In this document: one piece after another, positions 41,680 to 53,720 of the stretch
Layout of the letters: each line of letters starts with the position of its first letter
Numbering within the stretch: position 1 is the first letter of the stretch
Origin: Protopterus annectens
Lineage: Eukaryota; Chordata; Ceratodontiformes; Protopteridae
Reading direction: 5' to 3'
Assembly (NCBI RefSeq): GCF_019279795.1
Contig: NC_056734.1
Location: 4,329,369 to 4,393,368, forward strand
Length of the DNA: 64,000 nt
Notes under the pieces: generated by a model
The model's input: the letters and a program-made list of their open reading frames with translations, nothing else
What the model was told of the DNA's origin: nothing
Database searches by the model: none
Made by a program: the position numbers and the translations under genes

Positions 41680-42600
41680 GAAATCCGGAATCCCAGGGTG
41701 ACAGGTGCAAGCCGTCCCTTGCAAATCACCGTGGCCTGTCCAGCATGTCGTCCCAGGCAGACAGACATTGGACCCCTTTGAATGACACCATAGTCTAAGC
41801 AAAATAATACAGCTGATCATCTTGTCTCTGTTTATGTGGCATCATACTTGGTGAAGGTAGGATACTGCTGAAGGTCAGGGTCATACCTGCCTGGCCTACA
41901 TAATCAGAGGGTCCTCTATGTCTCTTTCCATGTAGTCCAGGGAGGTACATCTCAGGTCGTTCACACCAGCATGGATAATGACTGGCTCAGACCTGTAGTT
42001 GCAGTTGAGTGACCTGAGTTCTTGCATTATGTGGTCGATTACAGTGCCCGATAGGCAGCTTACTGTGATCTCCTCCGTGCCCGATCTGGTGGCGGGGCGT
42101 CAGTGTGTCTGACTATGGAGTAACCATAGACAAGTGTGTCTGGCATTGTTTTTGGGCTTAAGGGCTGTGACTGTTTGGCACACGACTCTGTGGTCAATGT
42201 GTTGCATGTGCTGTGCCCTGTGGAGGCAGTTGTGTGAGTGTCTGCTGTGGTGGCCACTGCCATTCCGGTAGAATCCTGATCAGAGCCTCTGAGAGTGTCT
42301 CTGTGTGTCTATGTGTATGATCTTAAGTTGTGATAGTGCCATGTGAGACTGGATTTGTGATGTGTGTGTGGTTACCTTCACCTTCTCTCTGGTCTTGCTA
42401 GTCCTATGTTGAGAGAGCTCAGCCTCCACTTTGGCTATATAGTTGCATCTCTCACATGTATGTGTGTTTTATGGCAGAAGGAGAGGGTTGTCAGTGTACA
42501 TGAGGCAAGTGTAACATTGCCTCAATATTCCCAGGTTCACCAGCAGAGCAGGAGAGGACACTAGCAACTGATCTCTAGACATGCTAGAAGGAATAGACAA
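41680..42600 (-). pseudogene. CR1 ORF1 (copy at 42 kb)
   Basis: The N-terminal finger is readable as LRQCYTCLMYTDNPLLLP, then THTCERCNYIAKVEAELS (42560-42400). The esterase serine block is YGYSIVRHTD (GDSI changed), near 42110. The DGLHLSP block lies near 41710. Stops break the frame. It shows the complete finger missing from the copy at 18.7 kb. Confidence 0.85.
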
Positions 42601-42687
42601 AACAATGTTGGAATACAGGGAGATATCAAGCCCCCCAAACCACATCATACTGTTTGATTGACAATAGCTACACATACACGGTGTTTC

Positions 42688-44860
42688 ATAGTGTCATAGT
42701 CTACTACTAGCCTATCTGCCCTAGTGCATGTATAAGCCTAGCCATAGTGATGTGGCTATTGCCACCCCTTATACTGGTAATAAGTGTACAGAATAGATTC
42801 TGATGATTGTGCCTCTGACTTAGTAGTGACACAGTATGACTCCCTTACGTAATTGAATAACATGACTGTGCCTCTGTCTAGTCTGTGCCTCCATCTCAAA
42901 TGCAGTTGTCCAGATGTCTCCTGAAGAGAGTCAGTGAGGACTCTGTCAAACATGGACTGGGATACTCTGCTAGAGTGTGAGATGCCTCTGAGTTATGACT
43001 CTGTCCCTCCAGCATGTCCTATACATGTATGTGCTGAGGTTCAAATCCTCAGCTCTCATGGCTCTGGTGGATTTGGATTGCTTGCAGTGGAGCATGTCCA
43101 CCAAATCCTGATTGGACATGGTCTTGTATGTCAGGCATAGGACACCTGTCAGTATGCGGTATGACACTGAACAAAGCTGGATTTCCTCTATTCTGGAAGC
43201 ATCTGACATGTGTTGAAGAACCCTGATCTTCATGGTAGGTACCTTTGGGGTGTCTCCAGCTGTTGCAATTGCTGGGTGAGGTACATACCATATGGGGCTT
43301 CGTATTCAATCATGGGCCTGATAAGGGAGAAGGATAGTGGAACAATGACCTCCTATGATCTTGATGGAAAACCCTCCATGATAAGGTGGGCAAGATAGAA
43401 AGTCTTCCTAACCATTTTGGCAACAGGGGTGTCAAAAGAGATGTCACTATCTACATGTGTCCCCAGGTGTCTGATGTGTTGTCTGTGCTCAGTGGGTTGC
43501 TGTCTATGTATTGATCTGTGGGTACTTTGTTCCTCCCAAAGGGATGAATACACATCAGTTGCATTCAGTTTCAGGCCATGTGTCTGGCACCAGCTATCCG
43601 CCTTTGTGGCATTCTGTAGTATTTGTGTGCGGCTGATGTATTCACTATTGTGCCTAGGTTGCAGTCATCTGCAAACTTTGTCAGCCACAACCCCCCTATG
43701 TTTGCTTTCACATCTGAAAAGTAAATACCAATTAAGAGCGCTCCCAGGACACATCCTTGTGGGACACCACCTGTGACTGGCTTCGAATCTGACAAGGCAC
43801 CTGCAATGTTGACTTTATGGGTTCTGTTTCTTAGCCATTTTGCAACCTATCCTGCGACATATGCCGTTATATGTCAGCTGTTGAGCTTAGCTATGATGCC
43901 TGAGTGTGGTATTGTGTCACTGGCCTTAGCCAAGTGCAGGTAGGCTGTGTGGACTGCGTAGCCCTCATCGATGGCCCTACTGACAGTTTCATAGTAGTCA
44001 ACTAGGTGCAAAAGGCAGGATCTGCCCTGTACAAAGCTGAACTAGGTGGGAACAAGGGTCCGTGGGTCAGTAATGTGTCTGTGTAAGAGCTCCATAATGA
44101 CTCTCCCCATATCTTTGCAGACAAGGCTGGTTAAGCTTGTGTGGTGGTAGTTGCCATGGTCTGTGGAGGCATCTCCTCTGTGGAGTGGGACCACTGTTGC
44201 CGTACGCCACTGTTCAGGTACATATCCTGTAGCAAGACTAAGGTTAAATAGCAGTTGTATCAACGGGTCCAGCCCCTTCTGGAGTTCACATAGCATACAA
44301 CTGGAGATACCAGCAGGTCCCATGGATGCTGTGTACCTGTCTTTGCTGAGTGTGGCTCTCACATGGACATCCAAGATGACAGTGAGGTTACATACAGCAG
44401 TGATAACTATCTTCTTTTGGGGGTGAGGAGGGTAAATCGCACTGAAGCTGTCCGGAATGTTGCCAATATCTGTCAGGTCACTGGAATATATGTTGTTGTG
44501 TACCAACTCTGAGCATATCCGAGGGTTCACAACCAGGTGTCTGACATAACTGAAGAAATCAGTGTGGTTACCTTCATTGTCTTTGGTGATTTATGTCCCC
44601 AAGTTGACCTTGCATGTCTTTATGAGATAATGTAGCTTTCTACTAGTGCTGATCACAGCTGTCTTCCCTTTTGGAGATGTAGCTCTGTCTTGCATTAGTA
44701 ACCGTCATCTGTCATACAGTCTGTTAATGGCTGGGGTCCAACAGACAGGACACTTTCCTTTGCGGAGATGGTCCTGGTTTTATTTGTGATTGCATGGTCC
44801 ATGCTGTCTGACATCTAGCTAAGGGGAGGTCATTGTGGTTCTGCAGTTATCTTTCATCAG
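42688..44860 (-). pseudogene. CR1 copy: 3' end to linker
   Basis: The 3' terminal block is at 42690-42740. Thumb frame 43233-42970 (RILTGVLCLTYKTMSN), RT palm 43795-43571 (TGGVPQGCVLGALLIGIYF, KFADDCNLG with FADD kept) and fingers/linker 44530-44042 (TGYVPEQWRTATVVPLHRGDA). It ends near 44860 inside the linker, facing a plus-strand CR1 fragment. Confidence 0.87.
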
Positions 44861-45445
44861 CATTAGAAATTACCACAACAACCCCTGTGGTGTACCTCAT
44901 GCAGACACATCCAGCACCTGTAAAGTCCACAACAGTACCTCACCAGGAGTATGACAGAGCTGGAACACATGTAATGTGTAGTCTGATTACACAGAGTGCA
45001 GCTCCACACACTGCCATGCTGTCCACCCAGATGCAAGCTGTGCCTGATGTAGAAAGCCATGTCCAAGCTGGAATCAATGCACATGCTGCACCTTGTACAA
45101 TCTGAATGGCAGGGAGCTATGCACATGAGGGACCTGAACCCCAGCACTGACATATATAGGACAGGCTGTACTGCATTATACAAAACACGGAAGCCACCCA
45201 CACATGAGTAAACTACCAGTACAGTTTGGCGGTAGAGACACTCGTTGAGTCCCCTCAACAGGAATTCTAATGAGTGCATGGGAGATGGGAGGTTTACCCT
45301 GGGTATCAATGTTATGTCACAGGTAGACAGAGGCACAGTATACTAAACAAGACATATGTCATGGCAAACATCACTTACAATGTGTTGATGGACAAACACA
45401 CTCTCCGACTAGCATTAGAAATGGCCTAGGGCACATCGGTGAGTG
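44861..45445 (+). pseudogene. CR1 3' fragment, plus strand
   Basis: Matches the RT thumb and 3' UTR of the copy at 20.9-21.45 kb: gtgtacctcatgcagacaca corresponds to the MYLSRHLQQ codons, followed by degenerate thumb and the attagaaatggcctagggca 3' block near 45410. It has no attached upstream part. Confidence 0.75.
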
Positions 45446-45542
45446 TTAAGCCAATGTACACCCATGTTGTGGAATACACTACCGATGTTGGATGAGGCTG
45501 TTGTAAGTAGTTCACATCTGAACATAATGCAGCATGGTCAGA

Positions 45543-47055
45543 TAGGTTCATAGGTACATAGGTTTATACTAGGCTATCTTCCCTAAGGCAGGTATAAGCC
45601 TAGCACAGAGTTCATTGGCATACACCACCCCTTATATGGAAACAGTACTGTGCCCATTAGTGTGTCATGCCTCTCTCCAGCAGTGACACCGTGCGATCCC
45701 GGGTTAAGCGTATGACCTTCCATCCACAGGTCAAGATACCTCTTGAACACAGCCAGCAAGGTGCTCTGCCTCACATGGACCGGGATTGTATTACACAGCT
45801 TAGGGAGTCTCTGGGTGATAACTTCATCCCTCCAACATGTCCAACATACAACCCTGCTAAGGTGTAAGTCACCTGCACTAGTGGTTCAGGTGGATCTGCT
45901 GATTCTGAGGTGGAGCATGTCCATTAATCCCTGTTTGGACATGGCCTCGCATGTCAGGCACATGTCACCTCTAAGCAGACAGTATGTGAGTGAATAGAGT
46001 GGGAGTGTCTTCAATCTGGCAGCATATGACAGCTGTTGGGGTTCCTTGATCCTTTAGGTGGGGACATTCAGGGTGTCTGCAATTGCTGCAGATGTTGGGT
46101 GACATACAGCCAGAATAGGGCATTTGACTCGATCACCGGTCTGATAAGTGAAGAGTACAGGGGAACAATGACCCACTAGATCTGAATGTGAATCCCATCC
46201 TGAGCAGGTGGGCAATGTAGAAGGTCTTTCTAGCCACTTTAGCAATGTGAGTCTCAGAAGAACGGCGACTGTCAACCTGGGTCCCCAGGTCCATGATAAC
46301 CTTCTCTGTGCTTAGAGGATTGCCACCTATATGGTAGCTTGGGGTCACCTTGCTTTTCCTGAAGGGTATGTCTACACATGTTGTGCACTTTGACTTCAGG
46401 CCATGGCCCTGGCACCAGCTATCAGTTACTGTGAGTCCCTTCTGAAGGATATCCGTGTGTGATACACTGTCCACCATGGTGCCCAGTGTGCAGTCATCTG
46501 CAAACATTGTCAGCCAAAGTCCTCCCATGTTGGCCTGTACTTCTGGGAAGTACATGACAAACAATGGGGGCCAAGGACTGAGCCCTGTGTGACACCACCT
46601 GTGACCAGCCTGGAGTCTAACATAGTGCCAGCAACTCTAACCCTGTGGGTCCCGTCCTTAAGCCAGTTTGCAACCCATCTTGTGACATATGGGTTTACAT
46701 TTCAGTTGTTAGGGTTTTCCACAATACCTGAGTGGGGTATTGTGTTGAAAGTGCAAGGCCAAGGTAGGCTGTATGGACTGCCTTTCCCCAACAATGGCCT
46801 AAGTGACCAATTTGAAGATGTCAACCCAGTACAAAAGGCATGATCTGCCCCTGACCAAGCCAAAATGGGATGGGTACAATGTCTGCATGTCCCCTATATC
46901 TTTGTTTATGAGCTCAATTATGATCCTCTCCATAGATTTGCAGACTACACTTGTTAAGCTTATGGGGCAGTAATTACCAGGGTCTGTAGAGGCACTGCCT
47001 TTGTGCAGATGTGCACAACTGGACCCTAACCAGGCTGTTGTGCACACTATGGAAA
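45543..47055 (-). pseudogene. CR1 copy: 3' end to RT fingers
   Basis: 3' repeats at 45543-45570. Thumb is degenerate. Palm 46564-46133 has MFADDCTLGTMVD with FADD kept. Fingers 47047-46799 read GSASTDPGNYCPISLTSVVCKSMERIIIELI and FGLVRGRSCLLY. Truncated at about 47055. Confidence 0.86.
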
Positions 47056-47440
47056 TGTAAAGCGGTGATAGGACTAAAGCCCAGGATACTGACCACCACA
47101 GTGAACGTACTGAAACACTACACTATACAGTGCTACAGTGTTAGGTCAGTATGAACGGATGTTGACAATTGTGTGCAAAGTATCCCATGCAAAACCTGCA
47201 GGCACAGTATACTCCCTGTTTTGTTCACACAAAAAGCATTCGGACAATAACTACACAACATGGCAGACAACACACAACCATAAACTGGAGGTATTTGTTG
47301 AAGGTCACACTCATCCACAAATGTGATGGGCTGCAGAGTTCAACATATGTAAAGCCCACACTGGGCATGCTCACACACTTAGATAAATGAGACATCTTTC
47401 ACACAACATGCCATGGGAAGGCTGAACTGGGCATGCTCAC
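47056..47440. other. unassigned DNA with a short direct repeat
   Basis: actgggcatgctcacacact occurs at 47358 and again at 47428. No gene seen. Confidence 0.55.
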
Positions 47441-49085
47441 ACACTTGGTCCAAATGTAACTCCTAGCAACTGTGAAAACACACCAGAGGATGCTCATTCC
47501 CCTTTCTAGACACTGATCATGTAAGCACCCTATAAGTATATCGGAGAAAAAGAATCTCTCAGTAATCTGAATAGCGCGCTCTGCTAATGCGTCTGTCTGT
47601 AGTGTCATAACATAGTTAGGTAGGGGTTTGAATCCAGCAGGTGGCAAGTGTGTGTGAAGGGGGGTAAGTGTGTGTGTATAAAAGAAACATCCCTTTTGGC
47701 AACTGGGAAAATACACCACAGGATGATCATTCCACTTTCTAAACTGTGATGATGTCAGCACCCTATAAGTATATCAGGGGAAAGGAAACCTCCCAGTAAT
47801 CCGAATAGCGCGCTGTGCTAATGCGTCCGTCTCTAGTATCATAACATAGTTAGGTAGGGGTTTGAATCCAACAGGTGGCAAGTGTGTGTGAAGGGGGGTA
47901 AGTGTGTGTGTATGAAAGAAGCATCCCTTTCGGCAACTGGGAAAATACACCACAGGATGATCATTCCACTTTCTAAACTCTGATGATGTCAGCACCCTAT
48001 AAGTATATCAGGGGAAAAGAAACCTTCCAGTAATCCGAATAGCGCGCTGCGCTAATGCGTCCGTCTCTAGTATCATAACATAGTTAGGTAGGGGTTTGAA
48101 TCCAGCAGGTGGCAAGTGTGTGTATGAAAGAAACATCCCTTTTGGCAACTGGGAAAATACACCACAGGATGATCATTCCACTTTCTAAACTCTGATGATG
48201 TCAGCACCCTATAAGTATATCAGGGGAAAAGGAAACCTCCCAGTAATCCGAATAGCGCGCTGCGCTAATGCGTCTGTCTCTAGTATCATAACATAGTTAG
48301 GTAGGAGTTTGAATCCAGCAGGTGGCAAGTGTGTGTGAAGGGGGGTAAGTGTGTGTGCATGAAAGAAACATCCCTTTTGGCAACTGGGAAAATACACCAC
48401 AGGATGATCATTCCACTTTCTAAACTCTGATGATGTCAGCACCCTATAAGTATATCAGGGGAAAGAAAACCTCCCAGTAATCCGAATAGCGCGCTGTGCT
48501 AATGCGTCCAACTCTAGTATCATAACCTAGTTAGGTAGGGGTTTGAATCCAGCAGGTGGCAAGTGTGTGTGAAGGGGGGTAAGTGTGTATGAAAGAAACA
48601 TCCCTTTTGGCAACTGGGAAAGCACAACACAGGATGATCATTCCACTTTCTAAACTCTGATCATGTCAGCACCCTATAAGTATATCAGGGGAAAGGAAAC
48701 CTCCCAGTAATGCGAATAGTGCGTTGTGCTAATGCGTCCGTTTCTAGTGTCATAACCTAATTAGGTAGGGGTTCAAATCCAGTAAGTGTGTATGAAAGAA
48801 ACATCCCTTTTGGCAACTGGGAAAGCACAACACAGGATGATCATTCCACTTTCTAAACTCTGATGATGTCAGCACCCTATAAGTATATCAGGGGAAAAGA
48901 AGCCTCCCAGTAATGCGAATAGCGTGTTGCGCTAATGCGTCCGTCTCTAGTGTCATAACCTAATTAGGTAGGGGTTTGAATCCAGCAAGTGTGTGTGAAG
49001 GGGGGTAAGTGTGTGTGTATGAAAGAAACATCCCTTTTGGCAACTGGGAAAACACACCACAGGATGCACATACCCCTTTCTAAAC
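47440..49085. repeat. tandem array of a tRNA-like repeat, seven units
   Basis: A unit of about 203-234 bp is repeated seven times. The landmark taggggtttgaatcca starts at 47621, 47855, 48089, 48302, 48536, 48766 and 48969. Each unit contains a box-A-like atagcgcgctgcgctaatgc and, about 45 bases later, box-B-like ggggtttgaatcc, then gcaagtgtgtgtgaaggggg, catcccttttggcaactggg, and a tgatgatgtcagcaccctat spacer. Length differences come from loss of the GT-rich segment. This looks like a SINE or tRNA-derived sequence amplified as a minisatellite. Open frames across it are shadows. Confidence 0.92.
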
Positions 49086-49545
49086 GATATCACAATTATG
49101 TATGGCTTTTGATTACAGACATGCCACGTGTGTTTTGCACACACAGAATGCCCATGTGTGTGGGTTGTCACTCACAATAATGCAATACATTGATTAAACC
49201 AGTTATGGCAATGCACACATGATGTATGTGTGTACCAAATACACATATGTACCTGTGACCTTCAATAGTTACCATGTGTGATGTCTGCCACATGTGAATA
49301 CATGGTATTTGCACAGTAACATTATGACCGTGGTCTTCTGTGCAGGTGCAGCATGTGGGATGTGTACATACAGTGTGAGATGTAGATGCTATCAGCCTAG
49401 TAGTGAGGGATGCACACCTGGTCTGGGGCATATAGTCTACATGTTGTTGATGTACAGGAGCTGCATGTTTTCACCTGTTGTGGGAGTGGTAAGACAGTAT
49501 TCCATAGCAATGCAGTGACTGCATGCTAAGAACCATTCAGCTAGG
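49086..49545. other. unassigned DNA rich in ACATATG/TGTG words
   Basis: No gene or repeat family recognised. It separates the tandem array from the CR1 5' fragment. Confidence 0.5.
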
Positions 49546-49559
49546 GTTTTGTAGCTACA

Positions 49560-50335
49560 CAAAGTCATTAGCATTCAGTAATTTGTCAGAATCCCTGGTG
49601 AGGGTCTGATGCCAACCAAGGTCAGGGGTCTACCAGCCTGTGTCACTTGCTCAGTGATCCCTTCCATGTTCCTTATCATGTATCCCAGTGAGGGACATCC
49701 CACATCAGCTGTGGTGGCATGGACAATGACTGAGTCATATGTGTCCATGCATCTGACTGACTTGTATGTTTGTGTTATGTGGTGAACCATAGTGCCCCAT
49801 GAGCATATCACTGTGACCTACACCTTTTCCAGCCTGGTGAGCATTGTCTCACTGTACTGGACAATAAAAGTACCCTAACACAACTGCGGCAGTAGTGTTG
49901 TATAGCTGTACAGACTGTGCTTGTTTGACACACAGGATTTGTGTGCTATGTGTTATGCGTGCTGCGTGCAGGCCTAATGTATGCCTGTGTGCCAGCTGCA
50001 GAGATGTCTGCCAGTCATGCAGGATGCTATCCTTAGGCGTCACAACTGACCTGTTGTGTTTCCATGCTTGTATTGCTGTCCATGTAGGTCCACATCAGAT
50101 TGGTATTGCTGTCACTGTAGTATTTCATGCCACCAGACAGGTTATGCCAGTACTGGGTTCAAAGTGCTTAGTCCACAGTTTGGCCATGTGTTTCCATCTC
50201 ATACATGTGATGTACATCCATGGGTAGGGGATAGGGTTGACTGTGTACATGTGGCAGCTGTGACATTACTACATGACACACATATTCCACAACTGTACCA
50301 TAGAGGTGACTAACAACTGACCTTTGCACATGCTA
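49560..50335 (-). pseudogene. CR1 5' fragment (ORF1)
   Basis: Frame 49811-49575 reads TYDSVIVHATTADV, PSLGYMIRNMEGITEQVTQAGR, matching residues 148-183 of the ORF1 esterase. Toward 50335 it reaches the finger region and the native 5' edge. There is no ORF2 next to it, so the 3' part is lost. Confidence 0.8.
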
Positions 50336-50393
50336 CCATAGTATTGAGATTACATTGGTGATTAACAGCACATAGGGACAATAGTGATAAAGA

Positions 50394-52636
50394 TACATAG
50401 GTCCATAGGTTCGTACAGGGATGTCTGCCCAGGGCATGTATCCACCTAGCCAGAATGTGTGTGCCTTTCAACATGCATTGTGAATCTGTCTTGCTATGCC
50501 CTTTTCCAAGGTTAGTATACTGTGCCTCTGTCTCACAGTGACACATAAGTGATACCCAGGGTAACCCTACAATGTCACATCCTGTCATTAATATCACTCT
50601 TGAAGATAGTCACTGAGTCAGTCTGCCTAACCTCTATTGGGATAATATTCCGGAATGAAGGGAGCCTCTGAGTTGTGAATGTGCCCCTGCAGCATGTCCT
50701 GTGTATATCACTCCTGAGGTTCAAGTATTTCCAGTGTGTATCCTGGTGGGATCTGGATATTCTGAGATGCAGCATGGCCATTAACTGAGGGTATGACCTG
50801 GCCTTCTATGTCAGGCACAGATTGCCTATGAAGAGGCAGTATGTCACTGTGTAGAGCTGCTGTTACTTTAACCAGTCAGTATGTGGCATCTGTTTGAGCC
50901 CTTTGATCCCCTTGTCGAGGTACATATGTGGTATCTCCAGTTGCTGCAGGTGTCTGGTAAGGTGCATGCAGAGAGGTTCATCATAGTCAATTATGGGCAT
51001 GATGAGGGATGAGTAAAGGGGCACAATGTCCACCCCTGATCTACATGTGGATCCCATGATGATGTGGCCCATATAACATGCTTACCTAACCACTTTGTCC
51101 ATGTTGTTGTCAAATGGTAGAATGCTATCAACCTGTGTACCCCAAGGTCCATAATTCCTTCGTCTGCACTTAATGGATTAACACATATGTGGTACGTTGT
51201 GGTCACTCTGTGTTTGACAAAGGGATGACTATCGCTTTCTGTCATTCACGTTGAGGCCATGGCTGTGGCACAAGTCGTGTGTTTCCAAGAGTCCCTTTTG
51301 GAGGGTGCGTGTGTTAGCTGGTGAGTTGATTATGGTGTCCGGTTTGCAGTCTCCTGCGACTTGCTGTGCCACAGTACTTCCATGTTGGTCTGTAACTATG
51401 ATAAATATATAATGAAGATGACAGCTCCCAGGGCTGTGCCTTGTGGGACACCACTTGTACCAGGTTGGAGGCTGACATGGCTCCAGCAATTCTACCATGT
51501 GTGTTTTGCCCTTGAGCCACTGTGCAATACCCATAGTGACATAGGGGTTAATATGTACACTGGTGAGCTTCCCTAGAATGCACAACTGGGGTATTGTATC
51601 CAAGGCTTATGCAAGGTTCAGGTAGGCTTGACAGTGGCCTTGGTGACTGTTTCAAAGAAATCAAACTGGTTGGAGAGGCAGGATTTGCCATTGACAAAGC
51701 CAAACTGTGTATGGTGACATGTCTGTAGGTCCACAATATCTAGATATGTGAGGTTCATGATGATCCTTGCCATAGCTTTGCAGACAAAGCTAGTCAGACA
51801 TATGGGTTGAGTAGTGTCCAGGATCCGTGAAGGCACCACCTGAATGTTGAGGGACCACTGTTGCTGTATGCCACTCTCTGGCCACATACCATGTATTAAG
51901 GCTGGGATTGAACAGTGGTGTTATGTCTGGGTGTAGCTCTTCTCATGGTTCATGTAGGACACAGCCTGGGACACTGTCTGGTCCCATTGATGCAGTGTTT
52001 ATTGCTTTGGGAAGGGCATGTCTTACCTGAGCATCTGTGATGTCAGGGGGGGCAGCACTGTGCCACGAGACATATGTGCCCTTTTGGTGTGGTGGGGAGA
52101 AGGCAGCATTGAACCTGCCCACTAGGATGATGGCAATGTCTGCATGTTTTGTATTTTGTGTGACATCTTGGATTACCTCTGAGCATATCTGGGTAGTACC
52201 ACCCAGGTTACTAACATAACTACAGGCAGCCTTGTGATTATCCTCAGTGGCTTGTGGAACCCTCTCTCAAAGATGGCATTAGACAATCATATGGGTGCCT
52301 GTAGTTGTCTTCCAATACTCATCAGTGGTGCCTTCACATTTTGGGAGGTTGTTGTATCATGTAGTGGCGTCATCCTTCTATTGTATAGTGTGTTTATGGC
52401 TGGTGTCCGGCAGCCAGGACATCTGCCTTTGGAGAATTGGGTCATGCTTTCATATATGGCTTCATGATCCATGCATTCCTGAATGTGTCCATAGAATGCC
52501 TTTATAGAGGTATCTGCAGTCTGGTCCATATTGTCAACAGGCCTTGGGCCTTTGAAGGTTTCCACATCATTTATGAGGGTGTGAACTTGCTTGACATGAG
52601 CTGCTGACAGGCGTGCGCCCTCCAGACAGAGCACGG
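50394..52636 (-). pseudogene. CR1 copy: 3' end to linker, main part of an inverted insertion
   Basis: 3' repeats near 50394-50415, degenerate thumb (51072-50863, MYLDKGIKGLKQMPH), palm with GVPQG-like and a damaged catalytic box (AGDC in place of ADDC), fingers (51887-51618, FGFVNGKSCLSNQFDFF), linker (52646-52287). It breaks at about 52636 at the endonuclease-linker boundary and is joined to an oppositely oriented 5' piece. Confidence 0.85.
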
Positions 52637-53150
52637 TGAGGGTCACAGTTAGCTACTTGTCGGGTGATAGCATGTGCCACATAACACAGGCACACAGGTC
52701 ACTCCACAGCAAGTACAGCTATGAGGCAGACATTGTCCATGCTGGTGCAAACAACCTGAGACGTACCTCCCTGGACCACATGGCAAGAGACACAGAAGAG
52801 CTCTTACAGCACCCTCTCAAACTCAGGACTCCCACACAGCCTTCATGCTGACACAGGACAGTTTAGATTACTCTGCAAACACCATCATACTGGGTGGCGT
52901 TAGCTACCCAAACATAGACTGTGAACATTACACAAGCCACAATACCCAAGCTCTAGGGTTCACATAGATCATACATTCTTTGGCTATGGAACAGGTAACC
53001 AACCTTCCCACAAGAGGAAGATATACTAGACCTGATCATCACAACCATGAGTACAAACAGCTCACCACTCGGGTATATCCCTCATTGTTGCAAGCAAACC
53101 ATATACTCATCACACTGGGTACTGGATCCCCACATATGCAAACCTCAAAC
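52637..53150 (+). pseudogene. inverted 5' segment of the same CR1 (ORF1 to endonuclease C-terminus)
   Basis: 52636-52820 reads VTVSYLSGDSMCHITQAH, ADIVHAGANNLRRTSLDHM, the ORF1 esterase. After a deletion it continues at 52880 as IILGGVSYPNID and ends near 53140 in YPSLLQANHILITLG, the endonuclease C-terminus. This endpoint abuts in element coordinates the point where the minus-strand part starts. Confidence 0.8.
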
Positions 53151-53159
53151 ACATCGATG

Positions 53160-53720
53160 TGTGTGTTGGAAATGTCCCTATTAGCAACTGTGACAGTACA
53201 GTACAGGATGCAGATTCCCCTTTTGAAACACTGATGATGTCCGGACTGTATAACTATATTACCTGTAGTAAAGCCCTCCAGTAACTCGCATAGCGCTCTG
53301 CTAATCGTCTTTCTCCAGTGTCATAGCATAGTTAGGTAGGGGTTTGAATCCTGCAAAAGGAATATATGTGTGTTAGTATGAGTGGGGTTTATGTGTGTGC
53401 ACTATGCTGGGAGGGTTAACAGCCTTTTGACAACTGGGAGAACACACTACAGGGTGCACATCCCTCCTCCTACACACAGATGATGTCAGCACCCTCTAAG
53501 TACAGCATTAGTAGGGATTTCTGCAACTACTGCAAATAGCACACTCTGCTAATGTGTCTGTTTCTACTGTCATAACACAGTTAGGTATGGGTTAGAATCT
53601 TGCAAATGGAAAGTATGTGTTTTACTGTTGGTGGGGTTAGTGTGTGTGCACAATGATGGGGTGGGATGTGGCTTTTGCCACATGGGGCTATGCACTGCAG
53701 GGTGGTCATTACCCTTCACA
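53160..53720. repeat. two outlying diverged copies of the tRNA-like repeat
   Basis: gttaggtaggggtttgaatc at 53331 and gttaggtatgggttagaatc at 53580, each preceded by gcgctctgctaat / cacactctgctaatgtg and followed by tgtgtgtg. About 246 bp apart and clearly older than the seven-unit array. Confidence 0.85.

Larger units (their letters stand above)
38693..42640 (-). mobile_element. CR1 LINE, near full length
   Basis: The 3' end is at 38693 (inverted cctatgaa repeats, then the aggctatctgccctaggg block) and the 5' end is near 42640, with all regions between: finger and esterase ORF1, endonuclease, linker, RT. Its 5' edge (…TAGCATGTCTAGAGATCAGTTG on the minus strand) coincides with those at 50.33 kb and 58.14 kb, so this is probably the native start of the subfamily. 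It provides the roughly 1 kb missing from the copy at 18.7 kb. Confidence 0.9.

Noticed and set aside
44863-45336. 157-codon minus-strand frame with many cysteines
   Set aside because: It is antisense to a plus-strand CR1 3' fragment; the cysteines come from TG/CA-rich decay.
47399-48442. Several similar minus-strand frames (MLTSS-FRKWNDHP...) that look like a gene family
   Set aside because: They are the same frame repeated in each unit of the tRNA-like tandem array, vary in length with the indels, and have no domain.
47440-49085. CRISPR array
   Set aside because: Units over 200 bp that are repeated throughout, without short repeats and unique spacers, in a eukaryotic context.
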